A stretch of DNA of 64,000 nucleotides from Aspidapion aeneum (taxonomy: Eukaryota > Arthropoda > Insecta > Coleoptera > Brentidae). Shown here piece after piece: positions 59,671-64,000 of this stretch. Numbering within the stretch: position 1 is the stretch's first letter; each line of letters starts with the position of its first letter. The stretch spans positions 3,037,477 to 3,101,476 of the forward strand of contig OY755045.1 of assembly GCA_963576565.1 (NCBI GenBank), given 5' to 3'. The notes below the pieces were generated by a model, which saw nothing but the letters and a program-made list of their open reading frames with translations, had not been told where the DNA came from and searched no databases. The translations under genes and the position numbers were made by a program.

Positions 59671-59787
59671 CCATATCACCGACTTTTTTTTCGTTACTTA
59701 GCTTAAAGCGTTTCTTAATATAATCATAATATGACGTAATAAGGAACACTTAAGGCTAAGTACCGAAAAAAAAAAGTCGGTGCGATG
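59671..59787. mobile_element. Short hairpin MITE, ~117 bp
   Basis: CACCGACTTTTTTTTCG with TTACTTAGCTTAA pairs with TTAAGGCTAAGTACCG and AAAAAAAAGTCGGTG. The outer CCATATC and GCGATGG also nearly match. Confidence 0.7.
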
Positions 59788-60063
59788 GGCTTTTATTGGA
59801 ATAAAACCTGACCTTATTTTAAAATCGACCCTACGGTGACAGATTTACATATAAAAACCAGCTGCTTTGCTTCAAAATTCGACCTTTGTGTATTTAAAAA
59901 CCGGATTTATTAGTGTCGGTATTTATTAAATGGAAGTTAGCGACTGTATTATTAAATTTGGCTTTCGTATGTCAATTATGAGAGGTCAGCTTAGTTTTCT
60001 GTGTGAATGTGTCAGAATAAAGTCGACTCTAAAAAAAAGTCAGGTTTTATTGCAATAAGTCCC
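59788..60063. mobile_element. MITE, ~275 bp, relative of 26846-26935
   Basis: TTATTGGAATAAAACCTGAC at the left pairs with GTCAGGTTTTATTGCAATAA at the right, flanked by GGGC and GTCCC. It abuts the hairpin MITE at 59671. Confidence 0.7.
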
Positions 60064-60350
60064 TATTGTTGGGGTCATTTGCTACCTTTTCAACCTTGGA
60101 ACTTGGGTCCTAAGAGTCATGGCTAAAAAGATATGAATTTTTAAATTTTTTTTCTCAAATTATCCAATGCTATACATTGATAAAATAAACATTTCTGCTT
60201 TAAAATACGGATATTCCGTCAGAAGGGCGAGACTCGGTCGGAATTGGTAATAAAAACAATTTGATGTTTATGATCGTTTACCTACTTAAACAAAAGTTAA
60301 ACTTTTAACAATAATTTATTGTGTTCTTTATTTATAAATTTTGTTCGAAA

Positions 60351-60621
60351 CAGCAGCGTAGCGTGCCTGAAGGGGCGGGGGGGCCGACAGCAAAAAGGGC
60401 GCCCCTCAACAATCTGGCGACCAAAAAACAAAAAAAAAAAGGTCATCATATCTTTCGTTTCCTTTCCTGTCCTCAAAAATCTGGCGACCAAAAACAAAAA
60501 AAAAAAAACAAACGGTCATCGTTTTCGTTTCGTTTCGTTTCGGCCACCCGTGGGGCGCCAGTACCCTCGTGGCGGGGGGGCGACAAACCCCCCGCGCCCC
60601 CCCCCCCACGCTACGCCGCTG
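60351..60621. mobile_element. hAT-type MITE, G-rich, copy 2, exact 8-bp TSD
   Basis: The ends CAGCAGCGTAGCGTG and CACGCTACGCCGCTG are inverted repeats, flanked by perfect GTTCGAAA duplications (60343-60350, 60622-60629). Sister of 21437-21726. Internal GGCGACCAAAAA repeats and C/G homopolymers are present. Confidence 0.92.
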
Positions 60622-61138
60622 GTTCGAAACGATCATAAACATCAAATTGTTTTTCTTATCAAATCCGAACGATTATTGCCCGTCTCACGAAATATCCGTA
60701 TTTTAAAGTAGAATTGTTTTTTTTAATCAATGTGTAGCATACCGTTAGAAAGGTAATCAACTAAAGAAGTTTTTAAAAGAAAATAAAGTCCTCAAGTGTC
60801 GATACTGTTTTTAATTTTAAATTTTGAAATTGATTTTCTGTCACAAAATCACTAATGTTATTCAACAAAAAACCTCGTCCCTTTGGTACATAAATTTTAA
60901 CAAATTTATTAATTAGTTGAAGTAGCATAAGATTACAAAATTATTTAAAAAAATGGTGCTTTTCCAGACATTAATAAAAAGCTTACGAGGGTTGAAAGGT
61001 GGGATTTTGGGTAATTTGAGAAAAAAATTTTTAAAATTCATATCTCTTTAGCCGTGACTATAAGGACCCAAGTTCCAAGGTTGAAAATGTAGCAAATGAC
61101 CCCAACAATATCCCAAAAAATGTTGATGGTTCATGTGC

Positions 61139-61616
61139 CGAATACCCTGTATACCTGGGACAAATTATTTACCTAAAAAAGGAAAACCAAACGACTGAAA
61201 TTAAGAGACGAGTAAGATTGGCCTGGGCAGCATTCGGTAAATTAAGCTACATATTAAAAAATAAAAAATATCATCAGTAAATCAAACATGGGTAAGGTAA
61301 CAAAAGCCCAAAGATCAAGGGATACAAATGTTACATGTAAAGCTAACAGATATAAAAAGGAATTAATGGATAAGAAATTAAACAAAAGTAAGGGATGTAA
61401 GAGGCTACGTAGCAAAATTAAAATAGACATTTTCCGGTCATAATATCAGATCGAGGGATCGATGGAACCAGTTTATTGTAATCTGGAGACAATAAAAGAA
61501 ATAGCGGAATGCCCCAAATGAGATGATCAGACGATTTGAAGAAACATTTAGGAGCTAGATGGAAGGACACGGCGATAGAAATATGAATCGAAGAAGGCTA
61601 GATAGATAGATGCCGT
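61139..61616 (+). pseudogene. RTE-type LINE copy, 3' part
   Basis: It continues the RTE reading broken at 57837: TACCTGGGACAAATTATTTA, RRVRLAWAAFGKLSYILKN in frame, then decayed DRKRN- and RTKVRD-like pieces, ending GAAGAAGGC plus a (TAGA)n tail at 61598-61612. It aligns with 27500-28040. Confidence 0.85.
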
Positions 61617-62284
61617 TACTGTCGAGTCTTCCCTACCATCTTACATTTGTTTCCTGAATCAATGATTTTTTGTGAGTTTTATTTTATTTTCTATGTTGTA
61701 GCGACACGCTACTGTATTTTTATTAGCTGTTTACCAAGCGACACCGGAATAGAGTACATTCGTACAAAGGGGAGCTGAATCCGCATAAGTCAAATTTATA
61801 TTTTATTTAAAAAATGTTTTTGACATATTTTTACGTTTTAAAAAAAATATTTAGTACAAAGACACAGTATACCGCGTGGCCAGCCATCTATCTAGGGGTA
61901 GGATTTTTGTATGGGCCATAAGGATTGCATGCATGGGAGAACAGATCAACGTTGCCAGTTTAGCGAAAATATCAGTATAATTCGCTACTTGATTCGCGAA
62001 ACGGGGTGATAAACAACCAGAATAATACCTTGAAATTCTGCTTGTTCCTAACAAACAGAATATTAAAGTGTTATTCTTGTTATTGATTTTTGTTCACATT
62101 CACTAAAGTCAGTTTTTTTACACCACAGTTTAACAATCTATTGATAAGCTATCTATTATTAAAAAAATTTTTTAGTCTAACCCTAACAAAGGTAATATTA
62201 GACCACAGTTCGCAACGTGGTTATAGAATGCGGGAGAGTGGTCGAGAAATGCGGCAGAGGTGGTATAGAGCCTCAAAAGTAGTT
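61617..62284. other. Unrecognised stretch
   Basis: TGTAGCGACACGCTACTG at 61699 is a small imperfect palindrome. No genes. Confidence 0.4.
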
Positions 62285-62465
62285 CCGGCTAAAAAAAATA
62301 ACGACCAGTATATCTCAAAAATATTATTTTATAAGAATTTACTAAAAAACAGTAGAAAAATTGCCTTAGTTTTCAAAAAATTAAAAAATTATTAGTTGTT
62401 CTTATCATATCTAACTTTTGTTTACAAAAATCAGCTGGACCACCAGTAACGTGAATAATTCGACA
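62285..62465. mobile_element. Partial copy of the 48288 MITE (right arm)
   Basis: Matches 48695-48875: TTTTATAAGAATTTACTA, GAAAAATTGCCTTAGTTTTC, TATCTAACTTTTGTTTACAA and CAGCTGGACCACCAGTAACG. Confidence 0.8.
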
Positions 62466-64000
62466 TGTGTGACAGTGGTACAAGACGCTAGCGCTACCAA
62501 GTCCACTTTCAATCCCTGACTTCGCATGCGTAGATCTACCAATATTATTTACCTCATGTATTAGAATCGATGTACAGGGTGATTTTCACTTGAATGATTC
62601 TAACCACATAAAAATAGAAAGTTTCAAAAACCTAACCTAACGAAACCTAATCAGATCTAACCGAACCGAACCAAAGCAAACTAAACCAATAATTTTTTTC
62701 AAAAAAAAAACTTTCCTGACTTCCTACCCGGGATCCTAGAGGATGTGAATCCGAACCGGACCGTACCGAACCGAACCTATCCAAACCTAACCCTACCCAA
62801 CTAAACCTAATTAGCAGTACGTGTTGTAGTTTAGTTTGGTTAGGTTAGGTTTGGTTCAGTTTAGTTAGGTTCGGTTTGGTTCGGTTCGGATTCACATCCT
62901 CTAGGATCCCGGGCAGGAAGTCAGGAAAGTTTTTTTTTTTAATTATTGGTTCAGTTTCCTTTGGTTCGGTTCGGTTAGATTTGATTAGGTTTTGTTAGGT
63001 TAGGTTTTTGAAACTTTCTATTTTCATGTGGTTAGAATCATTCAAGTGAAAATCACCCTGTATTCATCTATTCTAAGACATGAGGTAAATAATATTGGTA
63101 GATCAGCGCATGCGAAGTCAGGGATTGAAAGTGGACTTGGTGGCGCTAGCGTCTTGTTGACAGTGGTACTGTCAACTCAAGTGGCCAAGGCTTAAATGTT
63201 GTGAGCTACCAATTTAGGCTATAACTTATGTAAATTATAAAAACATTAAATGTTACTACTTGTTTGTTCTCGAAATGAAATTTGACGGTTCTTGGAGGAA
63301 AAGTATGCCATAAAAGTTTTTCTCAAATGAATAAGCAATGTAGGAAAATCATACATACTTTTTCAATTTTCTTCCTGTAGCTTCACAGTTTCACTTCTTA
63401 GATTTATTATTTAAATCTCAAATTTTTTGTACTATTATACTTTTGTATTCAAATATTCACACTCTTTAGGCTTTATAAACCTTTTGTATGTTTGTTGTAA
63501 ATATATTTATTTATCAACATTTTAACCGTTGATTGAACAGGTGAAACTATTCAATCAACTGTTTAATTTACTTAATATTACTGTTTAGGTTTGGGATGTA
63601 TTATTGATTAAAAATGCCGATTTTAGGGCAATAAACACTAAAACAAAAGACCAAAATAATTATGAATAATAAAGATAATAGCTTATACAAAGTTAAAATA
63701 ATTGATAAATTTCCCCTTAAGAAGTGTGAACGAAAGCAAAGCCATCCAAAGAATGCAAAACCCTACGCTTGTAAGCACAAAAAGCTTGTCGTTGATTTGC
63801 TAGAATTCTACTCCCTGTCGCTTTGGCGAGAAAGAGATAGACTGCGCTTTAAACGCTTCACTAAGAGACAAAATACCAACGCAAGCCAGACTTAAAAACC
63901 CGTTAGAAAGTAAAATTACACAGTGTGTTTTATAAAAATTGAAAATAATTTAGCAAATTTGTTTCTAGTTACAGAATATAAATTATTTTGATGTTAGTTG
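62466..64000 (+). mobile_element. R1 repeat family, copy C, interrupted and cut by the window end
   Basis: R1 starts at GTGTGACAGTGGTA, is interrupted by the foldback element 62481-63157, and resumes at 63158 with the duplicated TGACAGTGGTA. It then follows R1 landmarks to TTATTTTGATGTTAGTTG at the window edge. An internal stretch (63735-63830) differs from copies A and B. Confidence 0.75.
62481..63157. mobile_element. Foldback element (Mutator-like TSD), degenerate TTAGG-type arms
   Basis: The left arm CAAGACGCTAGCGCTACCAA returns inverted to GCGCTAGCGTCTTG at 63156, with arms of ~330 bp meeting near 62820. TGACAGTGGTA flanks both sides (62470-62480, 63158-63168), an 11-bp duplication consistent with Mutator-like elements. 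The inner arms are degenerate AACCTAACC/GGTTAGGTT repeats. Confidence 0.85.

Larger units (their letters stand above)
57841..61138. mobile_element. 3.3-kb TIR transposon nest inside the RTE copy
   Basis: The left end CAGGGTGTTCGGCACATGAA and the right end TTCATGTGCCGAATACCCTG are inverted repeats (about 45 bp) and sit exactly at the RTE break. The left arm appears to continue only at 60061-60281, which pairs with 60627-60745 and 60995-61110. 57886-60060 is therefore probably later insertions. The element was a foldback TIR element of roughly 1.1 kb that accumulated MITEs at 58491, 59671, 59788 and 60351. Confidence 0.75.

Noticed and set aside
60297..60711. Several 66-130-codon ORFs rich in K, R and P
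   Set aside because: Caused by A and G/C homopolymers of the hAT MITE at 60351-60621.
62640..63010. Interstitial telomere (TTAGG)n tract
   Set aside because: The motif is only loosely periodic and occurs symmetrically in the arms of a foldback element with a target duplication, so a transposon explains it better.

Overview
The window looks like the inside of one very large, intron-rich animal gene, almost certainly from an insect. The reasons are GT-AG introns, high A+T, Jockey/CR1-like and RTE-like LINEs, mariner copies and many hAT-like MITEs. A beetle is possible, but nothing here fixes the order. No bacterial or organellar signature is visible. Three plus-strand exons join in phase: signal peptide (11874-11978), IGFBP-like cysteine module (23616-23796) and the start of a VWC module (50478-50569). 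Together they resemble a secreted CCN-family (CTGF/CYR61-like) protein. The introns are about 11.6 kb, 26.7 kb and more than 13.4 kb. The rest of the VWC and any TSP1 and CT exons must lie beyond 64000. Nearly everything else is repeats inside those introns or upstream of exon 1.

Layout. 1-5.5 kb: degenerate tandem repeat, LINE scrap, a 1.23-kb palindrome and the first TCTG hairpin-ended element. 5.5-11.9 kb: a duplicated copy of the exon-1 splice acceptor, a foldback element split by an almost full-length LINE (LINE-A, minus strand), and a second TCTG element. 12-19.3 kb: a truncated mariner inside a TIR element, a 232-bp tandem repeat, two large inverted arrays of the octamer TTATCTGT, and a satellite holding a hAT element that itself holds a TTAA-flanked MITE. 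19.3-28.8 kb: foldback/MITE nests, exon 2, a TCTG element with about 1.7 kb of TCTG, and an RTE fragment. 28.8-39.6 kb: two LINEs (LINE-B minus, LINE-C plus) with their 5' ends facing each other across a GC-rich foldback element. 41-44 kb: a 169-bp tandem repeat and a 1.5-kb perfect ATTTTCA heptamer array. 45-64 kb: four copies of an unclassified AT-rich repeat family (R1), many TIR elements, exon 3, a full-length but dead mariner, and an RTE copy cut in two by a multi-layer transposon nest.

The most interesting signals are these. (i) In both LINE-A and LINE-C, ORF2 has no AUG before its endonuclease core. ORF2 lies in the -1 frame and overlaps the end of ORF1, and the overlap holds a correctly phased slippery heptamer (A_AAA_AAT in one, T_TTT_TTA in the other). 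This suggests expression by -1 ribosomal frameshifting. (ii) The exon-1 acceptor is duplicated 6.2 kb upstream, with the start codon reading GTG. (iii) The TCTG elements end in near-perfect hairpins. (iv) The octamer arrays are inverted and seem to be seeded from a neighbouring tandem repeat. Long low-complexity ORFs over the microsatellites are artefacts.
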